From positions 3,348,001-3,412,000 of the forward strand of contig JBGAFV010000001.1 of NCBI GenBank assembly GCA_044227095.1: a DNA stretch of 64,000 nt, read 5' to 3'. Made by a program: the position numbers and the translations under genes. The notes beneath the pieces are model-generated. The model saw only the letters and a list, made by a program, of their open reading frames with translations. It was not told the origin of the DNA and made no database searches. The number at the start of each line of letters is the position of its first letter. Within the stretch, counting starts at the first letter, position 1. Below are positions 1-8,328 of the stretch, in pieces. This stretch comes from JACMLD01 sp044227095 (GTDB lineage Bacteria; Bacteroidota; Bacteroidia; Chitinophagales; Chitinophagaceae).

Positions 1-1
1 A

Positions 2-448
2 GATGGTTCATGGAATCATGACACTATTGGAATGGTAGCGATGGATACAAATGGTAACCTGAGCGGTAGTTGTACTACAAGTGGTATGGGTTTTAAAATG
101 CGTGGCAGGGTAGGAGATTCACCAGTCATAGGCGCTGGTTTGTTTGTAGATAATGAAGTTGGCGCTGTTACTGCAACAGGACAGGGAGAAGATGTAATTC
201 GCATTTGTGGTGCGCATACTGTTATTGAATATATGCGACAAGGTTTATCTCCTGAAGCAGCATGTAAAAAAGCAATCACCCGTGTTATTAAGATTAAAGG
301 TGAAAAAGCAAAAGATATACAAGTGGCATTCCTGGCATTAAATAAAAAAGGTGAGATTGGTGCATATGCTATTCACAAAGGTTTTAGTTATGCAGTTAAA
401 AGCAATACCACAGAAAAGTTAATACCTTCGAAGTATTTAATGGAATGA
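2..448 (+). CDS. Glycosylasparaginase / isoaspartyl peptidase family (5'-truncated)
   Basis: The gene enters from the left edge. Its frame is open from base 2 and only the last 148 residues, essentially the beta chain, are present. The visible frame begins DGSWNHDTIGM. In this Ntn-hydrolase family the Asp-Thr bond is the autocleavage site, and the Thr encoded at 23-25 becomes the N-terminal nucleophile. GRVGDSPVIGAG and TATGQGE fit the substrate-binding Arg/Asp and Thr-Gly segments. Members hydrolyse GlcNAc-Asn or beta-aspartyl peptides and are often exported, but any signal peptide lies outside the window. cutC follows on the same strand across a repeat-containing spacer. The exact substrate cannot be told from this fragment. 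Confidence 0.88.
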   Translation, partial: DGSWNHDTIGMVAMDTNGNLSGSCTTSGMGFKMRGRVGDSPVIGAGLFVDNEVGAVTATGQGEDVIRICGAHTVIEYMRQGLSPEAACKKAITRVIKIKGEKAKDIQVAFLALNKKGEIGAYAIHKGFSYAVKSNTTEKLIPSKYLME

Positions 449-449
449 T

Positions 450-514
450 TGTCGTAAGACTTGAGTCGTCACTGACGATTTTCAACCTCACGATTCTCGT
501 CTCACGATTCACGA
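450..514. repeat. Degenerate inverted phrase pair (CACGATT type)
   Basis: The spacer between the glycosylasparaginase and cutC has a left arm (about 450-475, TCGTAAGACTTGAGTCGT) and a right arm (about 487-514) whose reverse complement reads TCGTGAATCGTGAGACGAG. The arms are loosely complementary. This is one of many pseudo-palindromic spacers in the window. Confidence 0.45.
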
Positions 515-529
515 GCACGGAAATGTAAA

Positions 530-1276
530 ATGAAACCAATGCCCTTCACACTTGAGATTTGTTGTTATAACTACCAGTCATGCATAATAGCAGCAGAAGC
601 CGGCGCAGACAGAATAGAATTATGTGCAGATTCTGCTGAAGGTGGAACTACACCCGGTTATGGTACCATTAAACTTGTAAAAGAAAAAACGGGTATTGAT
701 ATTTTCCCGATAATACGACCACGCGGCGGCGACTTTTTTTATAGCGAAGAAGAGTTTGCAGTTATGAAAACTGAAATACTCCTTTGTAAAGAATTGCATT
801 GCGAAGGTGTGGTAATTGGAATGCTTAAGCAGGATGGCTCGGTTGATAAAGAACATTGCAAACAACTGGTATCACTTGCTTACCCAATGAGTGTAACTTT
901 TCACCGTGCATTTGATCGTGTCAATAATCCATTTGAAGCACTTGAAGATATTATCCAGGTTGGGTGCGAACGTATTCTTACATCTGGTCATAAACCTACG
1001 GCTATAGAAGGTGCGCAATTACTTGATGATTTGGTGAGACAGGCAAACGATCGCATTATCATTATGCCAGGTTCTGGCATTCGTGAAGCCAATATTATTG
1101 ACGTGGCAAAAAAAACCGGCGCTGTAGAATTTCATTCTTCTGCCAGTGTTAAAGTAAACAGCAGCATGCATTTTGTAAATGAAAGCATGAAGGAAAACCT
1201 GCAAACCATTATAACCAATAAAAATGAAGTAATGGGGATGAAGGAAAAGTTAAGGGAATATTTTGCAGAGCGTTGA
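530..1276 (+). CDS. cutC: CutC family copper homeostasis protein
   Basis: This 248-residue protein has the usual length of CutC, a TIM-barrel family. Its N-terminus carries the family signature EICCYNYQS followed by AGADRIELC and EGGTTPGYG. PIIRPRGGDFFYS and TFHRAFDR are further conserved blocks of the barrel. The family was linked to copper tolerance in E. coli, but its biochemical activity is unsettled, so the name should be read as a family label. It is cytosolic, with no signal peptide. A second ATG three codons downstream is an alternative start. The gene is convergent with the hypothetical gene at 1470, and a run of palindromes (1303-1408) lies between them. Confidence 0.9.
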   Translation: MKPMPFTLEICCYNYQSCIIAAEAGADRIELCADSAEGGTTPGYGTIKLVKEKTGIDIFPIIRPRGGDFFYSEEEFAVMKTEILLCKELHCEGVVIGMLKQDGSVDKEHCKQLVSLAYPMSVTFHRAFDRVNNPFEALEDIIQVGCERILTSGHKPTAIEGAQLLDDLVRQANDRIIIMPGSGIREANIIDVAKKTGAVEFHSSASVKVNSSMHFVNESMKENLQTIITNKNEVMGMKEKLREYFAER

Positions 1277-1302
1277 ATTTACCAGAACATTAATGCTAAT
1301 CT

Positions 1303-1325
1303 GCGATGGGCAAAATACCCATCGC
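1303..1325 (+). terminator. Hairpin downstream of cutC
   Basis: A perfect 8-bp stem (GCGATGGG at 1303-1310, CCCATCGC at 1318-1325) has a 7-nt loop and lies 26 bp past the cutC stop. The tail TATTTATA is only weakly T-rich, so it may be a terminator or simply the first palindrome of the repeat cluster that follows. Confidence 0.45.
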
Positions 1326-1362
1326 TATTTATACATCGCCCTTTCAGCGCTTTGTGCATTTA

Positions 1363-1408
1363 GTCCTGTAAGGACGATGTACATTAGTACAGGGTACAGC
1401 CCTGTACT
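1363..1408. repeat. REP-like palindrome pair
   Basis: There are two compact palindromes: GTCCTGTAAGGAC (1363-1375), and a 9-bp stem at 1386-1394/1400-1408 (AGTACAGGG and CCCTGTACT) with a 5-nt loop. They sit between convergent genes. The first resembles the GTCCCGTAGGGAC-type palindromes of the element at 14227-14467. Confidence 0.5.
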
Positions 1409-1469
1409 TCGCAGTATAAAACTAATTTACTAAAACTCGTAACCTGAAGCTAACAACCCGCAGCTCTTT

Positions 1470-1808
1470 CTATACTTCCTCTGCAACAGATTCTCCTTTA
1501 CTGTAATCCCCGCAGGTCCATTGCCAGTTTTCATGCAGGCGAATTTTACCATTAGCCATTATCTCAGGCTTTGAAAAACAAATGCCCGTTAAAAATTCAC
1601 CATTAATGTTTATATGCTGGTAGCGCATGTTAAGATTGCCTTCATCATCAGCAACCGCAGAAAGACTTCCGTCTACAATATTTCCGCCCTTATAGGTTGC
1701 CGTTATATGATATCCCTGCTGACTATAATGGAACAAAGTTTCATTATTCACTTCTCCATTTGCCGAATTAGAAACTGAACGAAAAACCCTGCCGTTATAA
1801 TCAATCAT
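1470..1808 (-). CDS. Small conserved protein often labelled N-acetylglutamate synthase-like
   Basis: The 112-residue product starts MIDYNGRVFRSVSNS and continues with ETLFHYSQQGYHITATYKGG, DEGNLNMRYQHIN and LHENWQW. This all-beta pattern is familiar from Bacteroidota proteins annotated as n-acetylglutamate synthase, but no acetyltransferase motif is visible and the function is unknown. The ATG at 1808 is preferred over the upstream in-frame ATG at 1841. The 11 extra residues would be encoded by CTACAGACTTAAGAC-type repeat sequence rather than conserved protein. No signal peptide or membrane segment is seen. The gene stands alone between palindromic spacers. Confidence 0.7.
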   Translation of the reverse strand: MIDYNGRVFRSVSNSANGEVNNETLFHYSQQGYHITATYKGGNIVDGSLSAVADDEGNLNMRYQHININGEFLTGICFSKPEIMANGKIRLHENWQWTCGDYSKGESVAEEV

Positions 1809-1841
1809 TGTTTTAAAGGTTGTCTTAAGTCTGTAGTTCAT

Positions 1842-1973
1842 TGTCTGTAGTCGGTAGTTAAGTTCATAGTCCAGAAGTTCGATAGTTTATTCTCAGTAAA
1901 AGACTGGTAAAAACAGATATATGATTTTAGAATAGAGGACTAAAGACTATGAACTAGAGACTAACGACTAACT
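1842..1973. repeat. Mirror spacer, TAGTC type
   Basis: The left arm (about 1842-1884, GTAGTCGGTAGTTAAGTTCATAG) and right arm (about 1931-1973) are inverted and imperfect. The reverse complement of the right arm reads GTTAGTCGTTAGTCTCTAG then TTCATAGTC. The right arm contains the TAG stop codon of the MoxR gene at 1968-1970. Confidence 0.6.
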
Positions 1974-3506
1974 CAGATCTTCGTTGTCAAAATCCGTTTC
2001 ACTATTAAAGCTTCCGGTTCCAAGATTTACCATTGAACCAATAAGATCTTTAAACTCGATGCGGTTCTCAACAACCTTTTTGCTGATAAGCGAATAAGAT
2101 GCCAGTCCGTGCAATACAAATTCCATTAACAAAGCAGCTTCCATTTCATTGGCATGCGGAAAATATTTTTTTACCAAGGCATGCAATCCATCTACTTTGT
2201 ACAATTCTATTAGCTTGCTTTTATCTGTAAGGCTAAAGGGCATATCGGTAGCGTTACCACTATCGAACCAGCGACTGATAGATTTATATGGATTTTCAGG
2301 TTCCCTGGTTGATTCTTTTCCGGTACTGCGCCTTTTCTTAAATGTTTCAGGGTTGGGAAAATATTGCACAAACTGTGTACGCACTGCCTTGTCCATTAAA
2401 TTCATTGCAACCTGGAAAGGGCCTTCCTGTTCACCTTCATATACAAGTTCAATCTTTCCGGTTATTGATGGAATAATGCCGGCAAGATCACTTATCCATA
2501 TTTGTGTTTGCTTTTCATTGTTTAGAATGGCCCTTCTCTCTGCTGCACTCACTGCATTTTCAAATGCGGCAATGGTTAACCGTGCAGATACTCCACTTTT
2601 CTTGTCTACATATTCATTGTTTCTTGCTTCAAACGCAACTTGTTCAATAAGGCGTTTTACAAGATCGCTAATCTTTACCCTGTCTTTCTGATCTGCATGC
2701 ACTTCTGCTTCCTGCTCGGTAATGGCCAGCGATGTTTCCAATGTTTTTGGATAGTGCGTTAATATCTGGCTTTCTATACGGTCCTTCAGCGGCGTAACAA
2801 TAGAGCCACGATTGGTATAGTCTTCCGGGTTTGCGGTAAATACAAAAAGTATATCAAGCGGCAGGCGCAATTTAAAGCCGCGTATCTGTATATCGCCTTC
2901 CTCCAGTATATTGAACAATGCAACCTGTATGCGTGCCTGCAAATCTGGTATTTCATTAATTACAAAAATGCTGCGGTTGCTTTTTGGAATAATGCCGTAG
3001 TGAATTACACGTTCGTCTGCAAAACTCAGGCGAAGGTTAGCGGCTTTAATAGGATCTATATCTCCAATAAGATCTGCAACACTTACATCTGGTGTAGCTA
3101 ACTTTTCACCATAGCGTTCGCTGCGGTGCAACCAATGAATTGGCGTTTCATCTCCATGTGCTGCAATCTGGTCTACTGCATATTTAGAAATTGGTTTGAA
3201 AGGATCGTCATTAATTTCGCTGCCGGCAATACAAGGAATCCATTCGTCAAGCAATTCTGTCATTTGTCTTGCCATACGTGTTTTGGCCTGTCCGCGTAAA
3301 CCAAGAAAAAGAATATTGTGTTTGCTAAGCAAAGCCCTTTCCGTATCTGGTATAACAGAATCTTCATAACCCAATATGCCGGGGAATGTGGCTTCTTTGT
3401 TTTGCAGTTTGGTAATAAGGTTTGCACGAATTTCTTCTTTCACAGATTTTGGCTGATAGCCGCTTTTCTTCAATTGGCCTAAGGTTGTAATTTTCTTGAT
3501 GTCCAT
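1968..3506 (-). CDS. MoxR / Mg-chelatase-like AAA+ ATPase
   Basis: This 512-residue AAA+ ATPase has a Walker A motif GLRGQAKT (about residues 69-76), a Walker B-like SIFVINEIPDL near 200, and a sensor region FVFTANPEDYTNRGS. SVADLIGDIDP resembles magnesium-chelatase I subunits. Family members remodel or insert cofactors into protein complexes together with a VWA-domain partner, and such a partner is encoded immediately upstream at 3751-4848. The start at 3506 (MDIKKITTLGQL) is chosen because the 18 codons of the longer frame up to 3560 are built from AGCTATTAGC-type repeat DNA. The TAG stop also lies within a repeat arm. The client complex is unknown. Confidence 0.85.
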   Translation of the reverse strand: MDIKKITTLGQLKKSGYQPKSVKEEIRANLITKLQNKEATFPGILGYEDSVIPDTERALLSKHNILFLGLRGQAKTRMARQMTELLDEWIPCIAGSEINDDPFKPISKYAVDQIAAHGDETPIHWLHRSERYGEKLATPDVSVADLIGDIDPIKAANLRLSFADERVIHYGIIPKSNRSIFVINEIPDLQARIQVALFNILEEGDIQIRGFKLRLPLDILFVFTANPEDYTNRGSIVTPLKDRIESQILTHYPKTLETSLAITEQEAEVHADQKDRVKISDLVKRLIEQVAFEARNNEYVDKKSGVSARLTIAAFENAVSAAERRAILNNEKQTQIWISDLAGIIPSITGKIELVYEGEQEGPFQVAMNLMDKAVRTQFVQYFPNPETFKKRRSTGKESTREPENPYKSISRWFDSGNATDMPFSLTDKSKLIELYKVDGLHALVKKYFPHANEMEAALLMEFVLHGLASYSLISKKVVENRIEFKDLIGSMVNLGTGSFNSETDFDNEDLS

Positions 3507-3538
3507 TTTGTTTATTTCTGATGTCTGATTTTTGAGAA

Positions 3539-3754
3539 AGCTACAAGCTATTAGCTGCAAGCCTTTTGCTTCGATATTTTTTTGCTGTTACTTTTATATT
3601 TAAACTTTCATTAACTGCTACATCTTTGCCAAATGGTCACAAAAGTTTTTAAGGAGATAAAGAAGTTTACACAAATGTTTTTGACTTGAAATCTTTTCTC
3701 ACATTCGACTCTTAGCAAACGTCTTGCAGCTTGTAGCTAGAAACTTGCTGCTAA
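3539..3754. repeat. Mirror spacer, TAGC type
   Basis: Left arm (3539-3563) AAGCTACAAGCTATTAGCTG and right arm (3723-3754) are inverted: the reverse complement of the right arm contains TAGCTACAAGCTGCAAG. They flank about 160 bp of unremarkable AT-rich DNA. The TAG stop of the VWA gene (3751-3753) is inside the right arm. Confidence 0.6.
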
Positions 3755-4848
3755 TAAACCGTTTTCCTTTTTCCGTTTTCAAAATCTTTAAAGATAAATG
3801 CACCCAGCCCGTCTAAAGAAGCAAAGAATGCCTTACCATTATTTGTTTCTGTAAACTCATTTACAAAGCGCTGCAGGTAAGGATCTGAAGCAATCATAAA
3901 AGTAGTGATAGGTATTTTCAGTTTTTTACACTGTGCAGCCAGGTTAAGGCAGCGTGAAGTAATTTTTCTGTCTAACCCAAAACTGTTTTTATAATATTTT
4001 CTGCCCACCTTCAAACAGGTTGGTTTACCATCTGTAATCATAAAGATCTGTTTGTTGGGATTGCGGCGCCTTCTTAAAATATCCATTGCCAGTTCTAGCC
4101 CCGCAACGGTATTGGTATGATAGGGGCCTACCTGCAGATAAGGCAAATCTTTTATTTCTACCGGCCACGCATCATTGCCAAAAACAACAATATCCAGGGT
4201 GTCTTTAGGATATTTTGTGGTAATGAGTTCGCTTAATGCCATAGCAACCTTCTTGGCTGGCGTTATACGATCTTCTCCATACAAAATCATTGAGTGCGAT
4301 ATGTCAATCATCAGCACTGTTGATGTTTGCGATTTAAAATCTGTTTCGCGTATCTGCAAATCATCTTCCTGCATGTTAAAACTATCAAGCCCATGATTAA
4401 TTTGCGCATTACGAATTGATTCTGTAAAATCAATTTGTTCCAGCATATCGCCAAACTGGTAAGGCCTGCTATCCGGGCTTATTTCATCGCCCTGGCCTGG
4501 CTTGCGTGTATTGTGATCGCCCTGTTTGGTTTTTTTCAGCTTGCCAAAAATTTCTTCAAGGCTTTTTTTGCGGATGCCCTGTTCTGTTTTTGCAGTAATT
4601 TTTATTTCGCCGGTTTGTTTGTTCTCATCTATATACCCTTTTTCTTTTAAGTCTTCAATAAAATCGCCCATGCCATAATCGGGATTGGTTAGTTCAAACT
4701 GCCTGTCCAGTTCGTTCAGCCATTGCAATGCTTCACCCACATCGCCGCTGGTATAAGTAAGCAATTGCAAAAACAATTCCATCAGCTTGTCAAAAGCTGT
4801 TTTGCCTTCCTGGTTGGGATCGAATTTTGAAAAGAAATAACCTCTCAT
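3751..4848 (-). CDS. VWA-domain protein, partner of the MoxR ATPase
   Basis: The 365-residue protein has a C-terminal von Willebrand A domain. Its MIDAS metal site is complete: DISHS at 182-186, a Thr in HTNT near 245-247, and TDG at 272-274. The N-terminal 120 residues are helical and charged, with no signal peptide or membrane segment, so the protein is probably cytosolic. It lies directly upstream of the MoxR-type ATPase on the same strand. In MoxR-VWA systems the ATPase uses the metal-bound VWA protein as a substrate adaptor, so the two probably work together. The 240-bp repeat-bearing gap between them is long for such a pair. Confidence 0.86.
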   Translation of the reverse strand: MRGYFFSKFDPNQEGKTAFDKLMELFLQLLTYTSGDVGEALQWLNELDRQFELTNPDYGMGDFIEDLKEKGYIDENKQTGEIKITAKTEQGIRKKSLEEIFGKLKKTKQGDHNTRKPGQGDEISPDSRPYQFGDMLEQIDFTESIRNAQINHGLDSFNMQEDDLQIRETDFKSQTSTVLMIDISHSMILYGEDRITPAKKVAMALSELITTKYPKDTLDIVVFGNDAWPVEIKDLPYLQVGPYHTNTVAGLELAMDILRRRRNPNKQIFMITDGKPTCLKVGRKYYKNSFGLDRKITSRCLNLAAQCKKLKIPITTFMIASDPYLQRFVNEFTETNNGKAFFASLDGLGAFIFKDFENGKRKTVY

Positions 4849-4879
4849 ACCTGTAATTTACAACTTTTGAATAGGTTTT

Positions 4880-4903
4880 GGCTAGTAGTCCGCACTATTA
4901 GCC
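4880..4903. repeat. Short TAGC-type hairpin
   Basis: GGCTAGTAGT (4880-4889) and ACTATTAGCC (4894-4903) form a 10-bp stem with one G-T pair and a CCGC loop. It belongs to the same phrase family as the mirror spacers and lies upstream of the VWA gene. Confidence 0.5.
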
Positions 4904-5008
4904 AAGCTTTAATATTACCTGCTTTTTTATTGGAAAAATGGCCTGTAGAAGGCAAATATTGCCTGCATCTATGCAATAACAATAGAAACTAGAATTGGTT
5001 GTAATAAA

Positions 5009-5031
5009 AAACCCCACACGGGGTGGGGTTT
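5009..5031 (-). terminator. Rho-independent terminator of the DUF2723 gene
   Basis: A perfect 9-bp stem AAACCCCAC/GTGGGGTTT (5009-5017, 5023-5031) has a 5-nt loop. On the minus strand it lies 28 bp past the stop at 5059 and is followed by TTTTATTAC. Confidence 0.8.
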
Positions 5032-5058
5032 AAAAAAATATGGCAGATACTTGTTTAT

Positions 5059-8000
5059 TTATTTATCAAGACCAGTTTTCTTTTTGTTATTGCTATCTAT
5101 GCCGTTGGTAATGATTTTTTCCATTTCGGGGTTAGCATTTAAAGTGCTGGTTTTATACTGCTGCTCAAGCATAGTAAGCATTTGTATAATCTGCTGTGTG
5201 CCCTGAGATTCCTGCTGCATGGTTTGCTGTCTTGCATCCGAAAGCGACTGATAATATTTCATCTGTTGATCAAGATCTTTATGCAATGCTTTTGATACAT
5301 GATCGGCCAGTTGTTTATAATCAGCTTTATAACATGCTTCAAGAAAGCGCAAGGTGAAATAATTATGCTGGTTGTTGTGGCTTACCAATGCGTAGGGCAT
5401 GTTTTCTTCCAGGATATGCTTGTCTGCCATATCAAGAATTTTTTTCGCTTCGTCTTTTTTGCCCAAATCTGCCATGCCTGCTGCGCCATCCGCATAAGCG
5501 CCGCGAATGCTATTTAGATGCACACGGTTTTGTTCATCAAAATACACACCTTTTTTATCGGCGCTTCCAAAACCATATTTATGCATTAGCTTATCTACCA
5601 CCCAGTCTATATTAATACCATTGTTATTTTTTACAGGCACAAGGCGGTAAGTAAGACCGTCTTTGCGCAGGTAATTGCTAAGCCCCAGTTCCTGCCCTGT
5701 ATAAGGAGCAGTAAAATAAATGGGACGTTTCCATTTATTAGCAGCTATGATATTAATGATAGCAAGGTCGTTTTTAAACAATACGTTTTTATTTTTTGCC
5801 AGTTCAAAATCAACTTCAGCTACGGCAGAGTCTGTAGCATTTATTGTACCATTGGCACGTACTTCCTTTTCATCTACCGGAAGTTTAAACCTGCGGGTTG
5901 GTAAATAGCTTAATGATTCCCCGCTCTGCATGGTTACTTTTTTGCTCGGGTCATCACTGCCTACAAAATCTTTCATAATAGTATACAGATCGTAATAGGC
6001 AGATTCGCTTAAATCCTGTCTTGGGTTGATGTAAACATAATTGCGGTTGTTGCCCTCAATTTTTTTCGTATCCCAGATTACATCAATAGAATCGCTTTCA
6101 TTTACTTTATAGCGCAACTGGTTTATGTACCAATCGATACCCAATAAACTATTATTGATAACACGAATGTCTGGACGAATATGTTCTACTTCCTGTGCAT
6201 ACCATAATGGGTAAGTGTCGTTATCGCCATAAGTAAATAAGATGGCGTTTGGTGCGCAGCTTTCCAGGTAATCTTTTGCAAGATCCCTTGCCAGTACTTT
6301 TTTGCTACGGTCGTGATCATCCCATTCCTGCTGGCCCATAAGAACAGGAACAGCAAGAAGACATGCAGCAAAAGATACAATAGTTGCCACGTTTGCACTC
6401 AATTTGGATTGCAGCCATTCTTTTACCTGTAATACGCCAAGGCCTATCCAGATGGCAAAAGCATAAAAAGATCCTACATATGCGTAATCACGTTCCCTTG
6501 GCTGGTTGCCTGCCTGGTTAAGGTAGAAAACAATGGCAAGGCCGGTAAAGAAGAAAAGTAAGAATGATACAAAGAAATCTTCGCGGTTTTTAAAGTAATG
6601 AAAAACTAATCCGCAAATGCCCAATATTAATGGAAGGAAGAATAAAGTGTTGTGAGCTTTGTTGTGTTTGATGCTGTCTGGCATTGTGCTTTGGTCGCCC
6701 AGAAACATATTGTCTATAAAAGGAATACCGCTTATCCAGTTGCCATCTCTTGGATTGCCTTGCGCAAAACCCTGGATATCGTTTTGTTTGCCAACAAAAT
6801 TCCACATAAAGTAACGGCCATACATCCAGGATACCTGGTACCTGAAAAAGAAATTAAGGTTATCTCCAAAGCCTGGCTTTTCGCCATCGGCCAATCCTAA
6901 ATAATCTTTATAAAAAGTAGCATGACCCTGATCATTGCTGGCATCCCAAACACGCGGAAAGAACATCATGTCTTCTGCAGCGTATGTTGGTTTTTGATCT
7001 TTACCAATTTCAATGTATTTGTCTTTGCCCTTGGTATACTTCATATCTGTTTCCACATAATTATCGGGTTGTGCAGTAAACACCTGTCCGTATATAAGTG
7101 GGAAATCGCCGTACTGGTCGCGGCCAAGATAACCTACAAGTGAATTGGGATTGTCTACATTGTACATATCCACTGCAGGGTTTGCGTTGGAACGTATCAT
7201 TGTAGTTACATAGGTTGAATAACCCAATAACATAAAAATAGCTGACCATATACCGAGTGTAACAAAAGACCAGTTTCTATTCTTTGCAATGCGCAGGCCA
7301 AAGAAAAAAACTACAGCAAGCAACACAAAGAAGAATATAAATCCGCTGAAGAAAGGCATATTAAGGTTGTTCACAAACCATATATCAAACTTGCCAGCAC
7401 CAGCTACTGTATATTGAATAACGAATTTCTGCACAAAGCCGGTAATGACACAACCTATAACAAATGCCCAAATGGTGCCCCATGTGGTTGCTTTATATCT
7501 TTTAAAGTAATAGATCATTACAATAGCCGGAATAGTAAGCAATCCTAAAAGGTGCACACCTATGGAAAGTCCCATCAGGAAAAAGATAAAAATGATCCAT
7601 TTATCTGCGCCAGGATTATCTGCATTGTGTTCCCATTTAAGCATTGCCCAAAAAACCAATGCCGTAAACAAAGAAGACATGCCATAAACTTCACCTTCTA
7701 CAGCACTAAACCAGAAAGAATCGCTAAAGGTATAAGCCAGTGCTCCAACAACACCAGCAGCCATTATAGAAATAAGCTGATCTTTTGTTGGTTCTGCTGA
7801 AGGATCGGTAATAACAATTTTTCTTGCAAAGTGGGTAATGCTCCAAAATAGGAAAAGAATGGTAAAGCCACTGGCTGTAGCGGTCATAAAGTTTACGGCA
7901 CGTGCTGCACTTTCCGGCCCGCTGCCAAATACCCACGAGAAGCCAACGATAAAGAGACGGCCAAGCATTACAAACAAAGGTGCGCCGGGAGGGTGGGGCA

Positions 8001-8139
8001 CCTGCATTTTATAAGTACTGGATATAAATTCTCCGCAATCCCAGAAGCTGCCGGTAGCTTCCATCGTCATAATATACACAGTACAGGCAATGGCGCAGAT
8101 GATCCAGCCTGTAATATTGTTTACTCTCTTAAAGTTCAT
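5059..8139 (-). CDS. DUF2723 polytopic membrane protein, GT-C glycosyltransferase-like
   Basis: This 1026-residue membrane protein carries the DUF2723 signature: an early acidic loop SFWDCGEFISS followed by QVPHPPGAPLF. That arrangement resembles the catalytic loop of GT-C enzymes such as protein O-mannosyltransferases. About a dozen hydrophobic segments fill roughly residues 10-600, and a soluble C-terminal part (about 620-1026) looks helical and repeat-like near the end. It is probably an inner-membrane glycosyltransferase using a lipid-linked sugar, perhaps acting on exported proteins or glycans; that role is inferred from the family. It is a single gene with its own terminator and a TATATTTG -7 element about 27 bp upstream of the ATG. 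Confidence 0.82.
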   Translation of the reverse strand: MNFKRVNNITGWIICAIACTVYIMTMEATGSFWDCGEFISSTYKMQVPHPPGAPLFVMLGRLFIVGFSWVFGSGPESAARAVNFMTATASGFTILFLFWSITHFARKIVITDPSAEPTKDQLISIMAAGVVGALAYTFSDSFWFSAVEGEVYGMSSLFTALVFWAMLKWEHNADNPGADKWIIFIFFLMGLSIGVHLLGLLTIPAIVMIYYFKRYKATTWGTIWAFVIGCVITGFVQKFVIQYTVAGAGKFDIWFVNNLNMPFFSGFIFFFVLLAVVFFFGLRIAKNRNWSFVTLGIWSAIFMLLGYSTYVTTMIRSNANPAVDMYNVDNPNSLVGYLGRDQYGDFPLIYGQVFTAQPDNYVETDMKYTKGKDKYIEIGKDQKPTYAAEDMMFFPRVWDASNDQGHATFYKDYLGLADGEKPGFGDNLNFFFRYQVSWMYGRYFMWNFVGKQNDIQGFAQGNPRDGNWISGIPFIDNMFLGDQSTMPDSIKHNKAHNTLFFLPLILGICGLVFHYFKNREDFFVSFLLFFFTGLAIVFYLNQAGNQPRERDYAYVGSFYAFAIWIGLGVLQVKEWLQSKLSANVATIVSFAACLLAVPVLMGQQEWDDHDRSKKVLARDLAKDYLESCAPNAILFTYGDNDTYPLWYAQEVEHIRPDIRVINNSLLGIDWYINQLRYKVNESDSIDVIWDTKKIEGNNRNYVYINPRQDLSESAYYDLYTIMKDFVGSDDPSKKVTMQSGESLSYLPTRRFKLPVDEKEVRANGTINATDSAVAEVDFELAKNKNVLFKNDLAIINIIAANKWKRPIYFTAPYTGQELGLSNYLRKDGLTYRLVPVKNNNGINIDWVVDKLMHKYGFGSADKKGVYFDEQNRVHLNSIRGAYADGAAGMADLGKKDEAKKILDMADKHILEENMPYALVSHNNQHNYFTLRFLEACYKADYKQLADHVSKALHKDLDQQMKYYQSLSDARQQTMQQESQGTQQIIQMLTMLEQQYKTSTLNANPEMEKIITNGIDSNNKKKTGLDK

Positions 8140-8165
8140 AATTCGTTGGTTTTGAAAAAGTGGGG

Positions 8166-8173
8166 CAAATATA
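8166..8173 (-). promoter_or_regulatory. Bacteroidota -7 promoter element (TATATTTG)
   Basis: Plus-strand CAAATATA reads TATATTTG on the minus strand, a match to TANNTTTG. It lies 27 bp upstream of the DUF2723 start and predicts a leader of about 20 nt. No good -33 TTTG is seen. Confidence 0.45.
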
Positions 8174-8232
8174 ACGGTCTAAGGGTAAAGAATAGTACAG
8201 GGAGCTCAATTTAACGCAAGATTTTAGGCAGT

Positions 8233-8326
8233 CACTAGCTTTTAGCTGCTAGCTATTAGTAAAAAATGACAGCCACTTCAATTATTTTGGTTTACTTGTA
8301 GCTATAAGCTAACGGCTAATAGCTGT
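8233..8326. repeat. Mirror spacer, TAGC type
   Basis: The left arm (8233-8260, CTTTTAGCTGCTAGCTATTA) is mirrored by the right arm (8293-8326), whose reverse complement reads AACAGCTATTAGCCGTTAGC. It lies between two minus-strand genes. Confidence 0.6.
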
Positions 8327-8328
8327 TC

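Noticed and set aside
2149..2691. 180-codon plus-strand open frame
   Set aside because: It is antisense to the MoxR-type ATPase; Ser/Leu-rich shadow translation.
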